A DNA stretch of 17,346 nt from Syntrophaceae bacterium (GCA_003508565.1 DNUI01000025.1:1-17346), one strand, 5' to 3'. Shown: positions 7,953-15,516, counted from the first letter of the stretch. Numbers and translations: made by a program. The notes: generated by a model from the letters alone, not told the origin.

Positions 7953-9201
7953 GTTTACTCTCTCCCCTCAGGTATCTTTTGAGCATCATGAGTGCTGTCT
8001 GGGATGTAATCGTTTTGTTTCTCCTGCGCTCCCATCGGAAGGAATAATGCCGGCAGATGGTTTTTCTCCCATCAGCGAGTGCGATAAACACGGTCCCCAC
8101 CGGTTTCTCTTCGGTACCCCCCGCCGGGCCCGCAATCCCTGTTGTGGCCAGTCCCAAATCACATCCTCCAAAGCTTCTCACCCCTTCTGCCATGAGGATC
8201 GCAGCCTGTTCACTTACCGCGCCATAATCCCTTAACACGTCTTCCGAAACACCCAGGAGATCAGTCTTTGATTTATTACTATAGGCAATCACGCCTCTCT
8301 CCAGAAAAGCGGAAGAACCAGGTATGTCTGTCAGGCGATCGGTGATCAATCCCCCCGTGCATGATTCCGCAACGGCAAGTGTCAATTTCTTTTCCGTCAG
8401 CAGCCTGGCAACAATACCCTCAAGGGTATCCTGATCATAGGCGAATATATATTGCTGAAGCCTTTCTGATGCATGTTTTTCCGCTGTATTTATTCTTGCC
8501 TTTGCCTCCTGTTCCGTAGAGTACCTTGCAGTGAGTACCACTTGTATCTCCGGAAAACCAGGATAAAACCCTACATCAACACCGAGAGCTTCAAAATTGA
8601 CATCGGCCAGGATCTGATCCACACGGGCTTCCGTGATGCCGGACAATTTAATGGTTCTGCTCTCTATATATGAGGCCGAGGTTTCAAGCTCCCTCCTGAG
8701 TATCGGCAGAACGCTTTCCGGTACCATTCTCTGCACTTCGGCGGGAACTCCGGGAACGACAAAGATAATTTTACCATCTCTTTTCAGAAAATATCCCCAC
8801 GCCGTTCCGATAACGTTCCGTATGGTCTCTGCACCTTCCGGAAAGACAGCCTGTTTTGCGTTGTTATCCGTCCATCTGATTTGATATTTTTCAAATCTTT
8901 CCTTGATGTTCGCCAAGACAATCTCGTCAGTAACCAATTTGAGTCCGCACGCCCTTGCGATGGCTTCTGTGGTGATATCGTCCGCGGTAGGACCGAGACC
9001 ACCCGTGACAATTACGGCTTCAGCCAGGGACATGCAATAGGAGAGGGCCCCTCCGATCGCGTTTTCGTCATCGGGAACTGACATCGTAACCGCCACCTGC
9101 CACCCCTTGGCAGTCACCAGGCGGGCGATATAGGAAGAGTTGATATCTTGAGTTTTCCCGCTGATTAATTCATTGCCGATTGTCAATATGCCGACCTTCA
9201 T
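7945..9201 (-). CDS. cinA: CinA family protein (MoCF-like domain plus nicotinamide-nucleotide amidase domain)
   Basis: A 418-residue two-domain CinA. Residues 1 to about 170 are the MoCF/COG1058 domain, with ILTIGNELISG at the start and VTGGLGPTADDIT at 65-77; this half is linked to ADP-ribose pyrophosphatase activity in characterised members. Residues from about 265 form the CinA-C/PncC amidase domain, with AESCTGG at 278-284 (catalytic Ser probably S280) and GIAGPAGG near 356; it converts NMN to NaMN in NAD salvage. The start at ATG 9201 gives the expected MKVGILTIGNEL, although the ribosome-binding site is weak (TTGGCGG). It overlaps thpR by 8 nt. In Gram-positive bacteria cinA often precedes recA, so the order here is a conserved theme. 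Confidence 0.95.
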   Translation of the reverse strand: MKVGILTIGNELISGKTQDINSSYIARLVTAKGWQVAVTMSVPDDENAIGGALSYCMSLAEAVIVTGGLGPTADDITTEAIARACGLKLVTDEIVLANIKERFEKYQIRWTDNNAKQAVFPEGAETIRNVIGTAWGYFLKRDGKIIFVVPGVPAEVQRMVPESVLPILRRELETSASYIESRTIKLSGITEARVDQILADVNFEALGVDVGFYPGFPEIQVVLTARYSTEQEAKARINTAEKHASERLQQYIFAYDQDTLEGIVARLLTEKKLTLAVAESCTGGLITDRLTDIPGSSAFLERGVIAYSNKSKTDLLGVSEDVLRDYGAVSEQAAILMAEGVRSFGGCDLGLATTGIAGPAGGTEEKPVGTVFIALADGRKTICRHYSFRWERRRNKTITSQTALMMLKRYLRGESKHG

Positions 9202-9297
9202 CCGAAGATACCGCCAAGGTTCATTATGTATATTTCACCTCTCCCCAGAATGCTCTTACGCACTCTTTGCAAAAGGAGCGTTGAGAGGGTTTCTTTT

Positions 9298-9744
9298 CTA
9301 TATTCCCCAGAATCTAATCATAATCAGAAGGGCAATATTACCATACATTCCCGCTACGACATCATCCATCACTATGCCGATTCCACCGGAAAGCCTCCTC
9401 TGAAAATAGCCTGCGGGAAATACCTTCAGAATATCGAGAAACCGGAAAAGTACGAAACCTGCAAACACATGAAAAAATGTGGGGCCAACAAGAAACATGG
9501 TCCATTGAAAACCGACAACCTCGTCGATCACCACACGCGGAGGGTCTTTTTCACCGAACATCCTCTCAGCTTCGTGGGATACATAACACGCGAGGAGTGT
9601 GAGAACCACTAAAAAGACACAATAGAGTGTCCAGGACATTCGTGATAGGGCCAGATACACCAGAACGCCAAGAAGGGTACCGGCAGTCCCCGGAGCAAAC
9701 GGTACAAGGCCGCTGCCGAAACCGGTTGCCACAACCTTGATCAA
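9298..9744 (-). CDS. pgpA: Phosphatidylglycerophosphatase A
   Basis: Inner-membrane enzyme that dephosphorylates phosphatidylglycerophosphate to phosphatidylglycerol. The family motifs are seen in order: GFGSGLVPFAPGTAGTL near the N-terminus, DEVVGFQWTMF in the middle, and RFLDILKVFPAGYF with GGIGIVMDDVVAG near the C-terminus, separated by three or four hydrophobic segments. The start is unusual. No in-frame ATG exists upstream of the domain; the shown start is TTG at 9744. An in-frame CTG about four codons upstream is closer to an AGAGGTG sequence, so the true start may be CTG or ATT near 9753-9756. It is probably the first gene of the minus-strand cluster, ending 96 nt before cinA. Confidence 0.9.
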   Translation of the reverse strand: MIKVVATGFGSGLVPFAPGTAGTLLGVLVYLALSRMSWTLYCVFLVVLTLLACYVSHEAERMFGEKDPPRVVIDEVVGFQWTMFLVGPTFFHVFAGFVLFRFLDILKVFPAGYFQRRLSGGIGIVMDDVVAGMYGNIALLIMIRFWGI

Positions 9745-9808
9745 TTTATCAATCAGACATGCACCTCTTTTTAAGTAGATATGCGGGACATTTATCTTTT
9801 CGCTCGTA

Positions 9809-9837
9809 ACATTACCTCCTTTTCATGAGCCTGTCAA
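9809..9837 (-). promoter_or_regulatory. Possible promoter of the pgpA-cinA-thpR cluster
   Basis: On the minus strand TTGACA (9837-9832), a perfect -35, is followed after 17 nt by TAATGT (9814-9809), a poor -10. It points toward pgpA and lies about 65 nt before its start, divergent from the strong promoter at 9870-9899. Confidence 0.4.
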
Positions 9838-9869
9838 CGGTATTGGAAATTTTTACACCATCGTTTACC

Positions 9870-9899
9870 TTGACACATAGAGGAATTTTCTCCTATACT
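9870..9899 (+). promoter_or_regulatory. Sigma70 promoter upstream of the M17-N domain gene
   Basis: TTGACA (9870-9875) and TATACT (9894-9899) with an 18-nt spacer: a perfect -35 and a -10 with five of six matches. The expected transcription start is about 9906, leaving a leader of about 37 nt before the ATG at 9943. Confidence 0.75.
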
Positions 9900-9942
9900 T
9901 TTCAGGCAATTCTCCCCGGGAGGAAGGGGCTAGGATAAAGAG

Positions 9943-10515
9943 ATGAGAATTAAGATAACGACGGAATCGCTGGACACCCTAAACCGTGAAGGTCTCGTTC
10001 TGGGCTTCTTTTCCGATGAGAGGCCCCCGAAGGGCTACTGCGGTTTTGTGGATTGGCGTCTGAACGGCATGATTTCCCGAGAGCTCGCTGAGGGTCGCAT
10101 CTCCGGGCAATTTATGGAACAAATCCTCATTGCCACTCCTCCCCGCATCGGCCCTTCCAAGATCATCCTCTGGGGCATGGGGCCTGTGATTGAACTTACC
10201 TATGAAAAACTCTACCAAACAGGATTCAACCTCTCTCAGATTATGGATGGTATAGGCTGTACCGATTTCGCGTTTAGCCTCCCCGCTGCCGGTCGGTGCC
10301 ATTTACCGGTATCCGGCATGACAGAGTCCATGATCCGTGGATGCTTCGATTTTCTTTCCAGGGACATTGAAAAATGGGCAACCAGTTCAACGACTATCCT
10401 TGCCAATGATTCCTATCTTGAAGACGTCCTTAGTGGTTTGCATAATTTCAAACTTACTACCAGAGACGTGTCCATAATCGAAATTGAAGGTCGTCCGGAA
10501 GAAAAGTTTCTCTAA
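9943..10515 (+). CDS. Stand-alone peptidase M17 N-terminal (leucyl aminopeptidase-like) domain protein
   Basis: A 190-residue protein resembling the N-terminal macro-like domain of M17 leucyl aminopeptidases: the early strand GLVLGFFSDERPPKGYCG, a helix with SRELAEGRISG, then LIATPPRIGPSKIILWGMG, the strand-loop-strand that ends in a glycine. The metal-binding C-terminal peptidase domain is absent, so no peptidase activity is expected. In full-length M17 enzymes this domain helps build the hexamer, and in PepA it takes part in DNA binding. The function of a solo copy is unknown; nucleotide or DNA binding is possible but inferred. A purine-rich AGGATAAAG lies before the ATG. The gene has its own strong promoter and ends 112 nt before the SOS-type polymerase, which has a separate promoter. 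Confidence 0.7.
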   Translation: MRIKITTESLDTLNREGLVLGFFSDERPPKGYCGFVDWRLNGMISRELAEGRISGQFMEQILIATPPRIGPSKIILWGMGPVIELTYEKLYQTGFNLSQIMDGIGCTDFAFSLPAAGRCHLPVSGMTESMIRGCFDFLSRDIEKWATSSTTILANDSYLEDVLSGLHNFKLTTRDVSIIEIEGRPEEKFL

Positions 10516-10569
10516 TCCCTGCCGGAATTTGCCCTACCCCGCGACTCCCTGTCTCCTAAAATAATCTCC

Positions 10570-10597
10570 TTGACAATAGAACGATAGTTCTATTAAT
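10570..10597 (+). promoter_or_regulatory. LexA-type SOS box within the polymerase promoter
   Basis: AATAGAAC-GATA-GTTCTATT at 10575-10594 is a perfect inverted repeat with 8-bp arms and a 4-nt centre, containing GAAC-N4-GTTC, the LexA/DinR box of Gram-positive bacteria. It overlaps a promoter: TTGACA at 10570-10575 and ATTAAT at 10592-10597 (16-nt spacer). A repressor bound here would block RNA polymerase. It lies 30-50 nt before a Y-family polymerase, a classic SOS target. Confidence 0.85.
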
Positions 10598-10627
10598 CTG
10601 GCTGTATGAAAAAACGGAGGTCATCCC

Positions 10628-11935
10628 GTGAGCGATATTCTTTTCAGCCTTTATTCATGGCCCCGGGCCATTATCCATATTGACGGCGACGCCTTCTTCA
10701 CTTCCTGTGAGGAGGCCATTCACCCTGAGCTTAAAGGGAAGCCTATCATCACAGGGGGAGAACGGGGAATAGTCGCCTGCGCCAGCTACGCTGCTAAAGG
10801 GCTGGGTATCAAGCGCGGCGTCCCCCTCCATCAGGCAAAAGCCCTCTGCCCGGAAATCGTTATCCTGCCCTCCGACTATGAAACTTACAGCCTTTTTTCC
10901 CGGCGAATGTTCACCATCATACGGCGCTTCACTCCCCAGGTGGAGGAGTACTCCATCGACGAGGCCTTTGCGGATATCACGGGTATGCGCAGAGCCCTCC
11001 ATGCCTCCTATGAGACCATTACGTCCCGGATAAAAAAAGAGATCGAACTGGAGCTGGGTATCGGGGTGTCCGTAGGATTGAGCATCACCAAGGTGCTCGC
11101 CAAGGTAGCCTCCAAACACCGGAAGCCGGACGGCTTCACCGTCATTCCCGGAAGGCTGATCGCCCGTTATCTTCAGGACCTCCCGGCGGAAAAAATATGG
11201 GGCATCGGTCATGCCACGACCAGCTATCTGAATAAAATGGGGGTCAGAACCGCCCTCGAATTCGCCAGCCTCCCGGAGAAGACCGTAAAAGAGCGTTTCA
11301 CGAAGCCCGGCGTAGAGGTCTGGAGAGAACTGAGGGGGGAATCCGTATACCCCGTAATGCCGGAAGAGAAGAGCACCTATGCCTCAATAAGCAAGATGAA
11401 GACTTTCTCCCCTCCGACGACTGACCGGGAATACCTCTACGCCCATCTTCTAAGAAACCTGGAGTCGGCTTGTATCAAGGCGCGGCGCTATGTCCTGGCT
11501 CCCCGAAAGATCATCCCTCTTCTTAAGAAAAACAATTTTGATACAGCAGGAACGGAGGTAAAGCTTACCCGTCCCTCCGTGTATCCCCTGGAGCTTTCTC
11601 CCCTGCTGCAAGAGCTTTTCGATCAGCTCTATAATGAGAAGGAACTCTACCGGGCCACCGGCATTATCCTCCTTGACCTCGTGCCGGACACCCCTGTCCA
11701 GTACTCCCTTTTTGAAAACCCGGTGAAAGCGGAAAAGATCAGGCAACTCTATGAAGCGGCGGACACTCTGGGGGGCAAATACGGCAAGCATACCCTGCAC
11801 CTGGGGGGATCACACCCCATTGAAGTATTGGGAAAAGGAAAACGGGGGGCACCCACGGTGAGGGAACAAACCCGCCTCTACGGGGAAACGAAGCGCAAGC
11901 ACCTGGGGCTTCCCATACTGCACGTGAAAGTATAG
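10628..11935 (+). CDS. dinB: Y-family DNA polymerase (DNA polymerase IV, DinB-like)
   Basis: Low-fidelity translesion polymerase of 435 residues. The start is GTG at 10628 with CGGAGGT upstream. Palm and fingers: IIHIDGDAFFTSCEEA holds the metal-binding D19 and D21 and the steric-gate F24; VEEYSIDEAFADITG holds D111 and E112. Helix-hairpin-helix region near 180-235 (LPAEKIWGIGHATTSYLNKMG), then the little-finger domain with the long strand-helix segments to about 360. The C-terminus extends about 50 residues further, with basic stretches and SLFENP resembling a beta-clamp binding peptide (inference). Longer than E. coli DinB (351 aa), so it may belong to a DinB/UmuC-like side branch. The LexA box in its promoter marks it as DNA-damage inducible. 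No imuA-like or lexA gene is next to it in this window. Confidence 0.92.
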   Translation: MSDILFSLYSWPRAIIHIDGDAFFTSCEEAIHPELKGKPIITGGERGIVACASYAAKGLGIKRGVPLHQAKALCPEIVILPSDYETYSLFSRRMFTIIRRFTPQVEEYSIDEAFADITGMRRALHASYETITSRIKKEIELELGIGVSVGLSITKVLAKVASKHRKPDGFTVIPGRLIARYLQDLPAEKIWGIGHATTSYLNKMGVRTALEFASLPEKTVKERFTKPGVEVWRELRGESVYPVMPEEKSTYASISKMKTFSPPTTDREYLYAHLLRNLESACIKARRYVLAPRKIIPLLKKNNFDTAGTEVKLTRPSVYPLELSPLLQELFDQLYNEKELYRATGIILLDLVPDTPVQYSLFENPVKAEKIRQLYEAADTLGGKYGKHTLHLGGSHPIEVLGKGKRGAPTVREQTRLYGETKRKHLGLPILHVKV

Positions 11936-12283
11936 AATTTATGAGCTTATAGTTTATATTGACATACAAAAATGCCTCACCTATACTTATCCAGTAGCAA
12001 GGAGGGATTTTTCACAAAGAGATACTTGACAAGCAGAAGCACTTGAGATAAATAATTGATCTATATGAGTAATTAATAATGACTCGTGTGACCATAACTC
12101 TTACAGATCTTTCCCTGTAAGGCTTCTGTAGAGTTCCTTAAATTATCTGTCCATTACCGGGCACAACGATTTTGCATCTGTGAAATCAGCAGTTATGAAG
12201 CCGGTTGTTTCGGCGTAAAAAAAAGAACCCGTCAATAAATTCTGAAGTTTTCGTAATGGTAACGTTTTTTAGGAGGTTCAACT
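11936..12283 (+). other. Long leader region before the envelope-protein operon
   Basis: 348 nt without a recognisable gene. It starts with a strong promoter (11959-11987), followed by a leader of about 290 nt. This contains an unused AAGGAGG at about 11999-12005, a second promoter-like pair (TTGACA at 12026-12031 with TAAATA at 12049-12054), and a CTTACAG/CTGTAAG hairpin around 12100-12122. Near its end, GCCG-N7-CGGC is followed by an A-run, before AGGAGG and the ATG. It matches no riboswitch I could recognise. Confidence 0.5.
11959..11987 (+). promoter_or_regulatory. Sigma70 promoter of the three-gene envelope operon
   Basis: TTGACA (11959-11964) and TATACT (11982-11987) with the ideal 17-nt spacer. 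It lies 24 nt after the polymerase stop and about 300 nt before the lipoprotein start at 12284. No other good promoter was found before the following two genes. Confidence 0.75.
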
Positions 12284-13399
12284 ATGGGAAATAGGACTTA
12301 CAAAACAACCACCAGCCTCATAACAAATTGTATGATTACCATGCTCTTGATGGTCGCAATGGTCTTTATGGGCTGTGTATCAACATCGGGCACGGCTATG
12401 GAAAGCCATCGGAAGGGGATAGAGGGTGTCACAGAAAAAGAGTATTTCATTCCCAAGAAGCCAGTGGATCGCCATTGCATAGGTTGCGCGTGGTCGAAAC
12501 AATTCGGTCCTGTTGAAGACCCGTCAGCGGAAGATATTCGTATCAAGAAAGAGAAATCCTTCAACAATGTCCAGCAGGACTTTGCCTATAATCTCGGTGT
12601 CGGTCTTGGAGGGCAGAGCATTATCGGACCTGGTGGACAAGTAGGCGCTTCCGGTGGAAGCGTCAAAAAAGCAGCTATGGAGGGTGTAGAAATAATTACT
12701 CCCGTTTCGCTTGCGGACATACCCTTTGAGCTGAAAATACCATACATCACCGAGGCTCTGCGCCTGGCAAATTTCAAGATGAAAGAAGAAAAATCCAGTA
12801 AGGCAGGGATCCAGGCAGCAGCGGGGACAAAAATAGGAACCGCTTCCGCCTTGGCCGAAGCGGGGTCTCAAGCAAGGAGAGGGACAGAAGGAGAGGGGCT
12901 GGTTGTGGCCTACAAACTGCATATGATTGATCCCAAGTCATATTCCGTGCAGGATTCCGGAAATATCGCCCTGGAACTGGACAAGGTTGTTGACTTTTCC
13001 AAAGCCCGTCTATTCGCCAAGGCCAGACTGCAGAGGATAGAACCCGGTGCCAGTAAATCCCTGCCTCGAAATCTTCTCTGGTCATGTGATCGTGCCGATG
13101 CCGCCAGCCGGGACATGGTAGCAACCTGGATCGTGGAACTGAAGTCAACAGACCCCAAGAGAAAGTCCCTCACCATCGCCTTCCCCGGTTTCCCGAAAAT
13201 TGAAGACTGCCAGAATTTCAGCGGGGTGGTCTATTCGAGGCTTGATCCTCTGACCGACAAGATAATCCGGCAGAAGATCAATATTGCCATCATTGACGCC
13301 GAAGTTTCCGACACCTTGCAGCCAAATAAATGGGAAGCCAGAATTTCCCTTGTAGATGAATCTTTTAATATAAAACAGATAATGCCGGATGATTTGTAA
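12284..13399 (+). CDS. Probable lipoprotein of unknown family, first gene of envelope cassette
   Basis: A 371-residue protein not recognised as a known family. Residues 1-30 are a hydrophobic export signal ending VFMG before C31, a plausible but weak lipobox (Phe at -3), so it is either a lipoprotein or a secreted protein. After it come a short CIGC pair (65-68), a Gly-rich stretch at about 104-126 (GVGLGGQSIIGPGGQVGASG), and an Ala-rich stretch at about 173-199 (KAGIQAAAGTKIGTASALAE), both suggesting flexible or membrane-inserting loops. A long beta-rich C-terminal half follows with scattered cysteines. The start is secure: AGGAGG 7 nt before the ATG. It is followed after 38 nt by the Ig-like secreted protein and then the LPP20 protein, a probable operon for an outer-membrane or periplasmic assembly. 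No function is assigned. Confidence 0.75.
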   Translation: MGNRTYKTTTSLITNCMITMLLMVAMVFMGCVSTSGTAMESHRKGIEGVTEKEYFIPKKPVDRHCIGCAWSKQFGPVEDPSAEDIRIKKEKSFNNVQQDFAYNLGVGLGGQSIIGPGGQVGASGGSVKKAAMEGVEIITPVSLADIPFELKIPYITEALRLANFKMKEEKSSKAGIQAAAGTKIGTASALAEAGSQARRGTEGEGLVVAYKLHMIDPKSYSVQDSGNIALELDKVVDFSKARLFAKARLQRIEPGASKSLPRNLLWSCDRADAASRDMVATWIVELKSTDPKRKSLTIAFPGFPKIEDCQNFSGVVYSRLDPLTDKIIRQKINIAIIDAEVSDTLQPNKWEARISLVDESFNIKQIMPDDL

Positions 13400-13437
13400 T
13401 AACAGGAGCAATTCTATCCAATAAAAGGAGTTGTAAA

Positions 13438-14409
13438 ATGAAACGGCAACTTTTACGATTGGTAATAACAATATTGGCAATACTTCTACTGTCTCCCTGT
13501 GGCGCATACGCCGCAAGAAAGCCGGCCGTTGTCAGCCATGACGAAACATACGTCAGTCGGACCGTACGCTTCCGTGTGGCCTGGCAATCGGAAAACCCCG
13601 TGGTAATGGTGAAAATTTTCGCCGGCAGGGAGCAGAAAGAGATCAAGGTGGACGAATATGACAACAGGAGGACCCGTGATGGGTATTCCGGTGAGGTGAA
13701 CGCGGTCGTTGAGCTCGACCCTTCATTTGCAGAAGAAGCTTTAGCTTACGTCATTCAGCTGGAAGACGACGCGAGGCTTAAAAGCGATCTGGTTTCAGGG
13801 AAGATACAGGTCGTGAAAGCCAGAAAGGACGAGGATGATTGGGGCAAGGACAAGTTGACATCACCATCGGCACAGACGACGACGGGAACGACTACGGGCG
13901 GTACAACTGTTGAAATACTGGACAGGGTTATCGGCGTGATGGATCGTTTCGATCAGGCGCCTGTTCTTGGCGATATTATCGTCAAACGCGTCGGAACGGA
14001 CGGTGTAACCATAAGCACGAGGGCAAGCGACGACAAGTCATTGAGCGGGGTTACCTTCAAGATTTTCGATAATACGGGCAATCTTGTCGAGGAGGATTCC
14101 GCAAGTCCAACGGGAAGAAGCTGGGAGGGGACATCGAAAACCTTCAATCTGGTTAACGGGAATTATAAGGCTGTCGTCCAAGCTACCGATAGCACTGGAA
14201 ACACTTCCAGGGAAAAGACGCAATTTTTTGCCATTACAGGGTCTACTCTGACGGCTCAGCCTCCGATGACGACTTATACGACTCCAGGTGATCCTTATGT
14301 ATCCCAGCCCACCGTCTCAGAACCTGCCGTGGTGCAAACGCCGGAGGGGCAGACCCCCGCAATACAAGATCCCAATCAACAGACACCCGCAACGCAGCCG
14401 CCCCAGTGA
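13438..14409 (+). CDS. Secreted Ig-like domain protein with Pro/Thr/Gln-rich tail
   Basis: A 323-residue exported protein. Residues 1-25 form a Sec signal peptide with a likely cut after AYA; a cysteine at 21 follows a proline and does not make a good lipobox. Residues about 30-127 form a beta-rich domain with charged strands (RTVRFRVAWQ, VVMVKIFAGR). A Thr/Gly linker at 146-157 and a short helix (EILDRVIGVMDRF) lead to residues about 175-267, which look like a bacterial Ig or fibronectin-type sandwich: SLSGVTFKIFDNTGNLV and NYKAVVQATDSTGNTS are typical of such folds. The tail from about 268 is rich in Pro, Thr and Gln with repeated QTPxxQ units, as in wall- or matrix-spanning linkers. AAAGGAG lies before the ATG. 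Specific function unknown; the neighbours point to an envelope complex. Confidence 0.75.
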   Translation: MKRQLLRLVITILAILLLSPCGAYAARKPAVVSHDETYVSRTVRFRVAWQSENPVVMVKIFAGREQKEIKVDEYDNRRTRDGYSGEVNAVVELDPSFAEEALAYVIQLEDDARLKSDLVSGKIQVVKARKDEDDWGKDKLTSPSAQTTTGTTTGGTTVEILDRVIGVMDRFDQAPVLGDIIVKRVGTDGVTISTRASDDKSLSGVTFKIFDNTGNLVEEDSASPTGRSWEGTSKTFNLVNGNYKAVVQATDSTGNTSREKTQFFAITGSTLTAQPPMTTYTTPGDPYVSQPTVSEPAVVQTPEGQTPAIQDPNQQTPATQPPQ

Positions 14410-14416
14410 CGGCGGC
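14397..14416 (+). other. GC-rich hairpin over the stop codon of the Ig-like gene
   Basis: GCCGCC (14397-14402) and GGCGGC (14411-14416) pair around an 8-nt loop holding the stop codon. A T-run at 14462-14468 is about 45 nt further on, too far for a normal terminator. It may partly reduce expression of the downstream LPP20 gene. Confidence 0.3.
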
Positions 14417-14517
14417 ACAGGAGGATACAGATAATAGGGCGAGTTCGGGAGGCAGAAGTGCTTTTTTTGATGAAAGTCATTTAAGGATCTAAAGGAGTTC
14501 TCACCAGGAGGTTAAAA

Positions 14518-15438
14518 ATGACGAGGAGAATAATCTTTTTTGCGTGGATAACGGTTGTCGCATTGTCTGTTTGCCTCGCGCACGACCTGTCAGCGCAAGA
14601 GATGAAATCCGGTGAAATTAACTGGGTTAAGGGGTATATAAGCGCCGTCGGCAACGGAACGGCCGATCCAAGCGGCAATAAGGTGAAGGACAGATTAAAG
14701 TCCCTGAGGGCGGCTGAACTTGTTGCTCAGAGGACTCTCCTGGAGACCCTCAAAGGTGTCAGGATAGACTCCACAACTACGGTCGAGAATCTCATGCTGA
14801 AAGAAGACATTATCAATAGCCGTGTGGAAGGCGTTATCAGGGGCGCCCAGATTGTAAAGAGGGATGTTACCTGGGAGGGAAATGTTCCCCTGGCGACTGT
14901 AGAGATGAGAGTGTGCCTGAGCATGAATGTGGGAGGTTGCAGCATGGATTCGTCTCTCATCACTGCTTTAAACATAGGCCATAGAAGCGAACCTCGTTAT
15001 GTTCCCGGCGACAGGCTGAATCCTCAAACGATACCCCTCACCCCCCCGCCCAAAACCCCCCCCAAAAATATAAAATACGATTCGAGCAAACCGGTGACGG
15101 GGGTGATTTTTACTCTGGAAGGACGACCATTTGAACGGCAATTGCTTCCTGTCATCATTACCGTGGCAGGTGAAAGTAAGCGAATTACCGTCTATTCTGT
15201 CAAGAATGTAACTCCGAAAGTAATTCGCAGCTTCGGTGTTGTACGTTATGCAGACAATGAGGACCAGGCTAAGAAAAATCCCTATATTGGCGACAATGCG
15301 GTAGTCATCCCTGTGGAAGATATCACGAAAGAGAATATGATCGTCATCGGAACCGATGGCGTCCGCGCGATCCGTGAGACCACCATGCACGGCAATAATT
15401 ATCTGAGCGACGCCAAAGTTGTGATTTCTTCAGATTAA
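14518..15438 (+). CDS. LPP20-domain exported protein
   Basis: A 306-residue exported protein with a signal peptide ending about residue 26 (LSA before Gln). Residues about 33-138 match the LPP20/FlgT-N fold: the helix SLRAAELVAQRTLLETLKGV, then VRIDSTTTVENLMLKEDIINSRV, which is a hallmark, followed by GVIRGAQIV and a beta strand. A Pro-rich linker (170-185) leads to a second domain at about 190-306, with TGVIFTLEGRPFERQLLPVI and a final LSDAKVVISSD; this pattern is common in longer LPP20 proteins, where the segment reads roughly GLIVDARG...P. LPP20 proteins sit at the outer membrane or periplasm, and relatives include the flagellar FlgT. No lipobox is seen. It lies 108 nt after the Ig-like gene with AGGAGG before the ATG, and is probably in the same operon. 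Confidence 0.85.
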   Translation: MTRRIIFFAWITVVALSVCLAHDLSAQEMKSGEINWVKGYISAVGNGTADPSGNKVKDRLKSLRAAELVAQRTLLETLKGVRIDSTTTVENLMLKEDIINSRVEGVIRGAQIVKRDVTWEGNVPLATVEMRVCLSMNVGGCSMDSSLITALNIGHRSEPRYVPGDRLNPQTIPLTPPPKTPPKNIKYDSSKPVTGVIFTLEGRPFERQLLPVIITVAGESKRITVYSVKNVTPKVIRSFGVVRYADNEDQAKKNPYIGDNAVVIPVEDITKENMIVIGTDGVRAIRETTMHGNNYLSDAKVVISSD

Positions 15439-15472
15439 AAAATATACACTGAACGACGAATATCCATGAAGC

Positions 15473-15503
15473 GACCCCCCGATGGAGTACACACCGGGGG
15501 GTC
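15473..15503. terminator. GC-rich hairpin between convergent envelope genes
   Basis: GACCCCCCG (15473-15481) pairs exactly with CGGGGGGTC (15495-15503) around a 13-nt loop. It begins 35 nt after the LPP20-gene stop and ends 14 nt before the stop of the convergent gene. It is probably a bidirectional terminator, although the T-run on either side is short. Confidence 0.6.
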
Positions 15504-15516
15504 ATTGATTATGAGG

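Noticed and set aside
10655..11212. Long minus-strand frame opposite the DNA polymerase gene
   Set aside because: It lies entirely antisense to a well supported polymerase with all catalytic motifs; its translation resembles no family.
11988..12283. Cyclic-di-GMP (GEMM) or cobalamin riboswitch in the envelope-operon leader
   Set aside because: None of the conserved core sequences of these classes could be found; only short unrelated hairpins are present.
14397..14470. Intrinsic terminator between the Ig-like and LPP20 genes
   Set aside because: The GC hairpin and the T-run are about 45 nt apart, so they do not form one terminator; the genes are kept as a probable operon.
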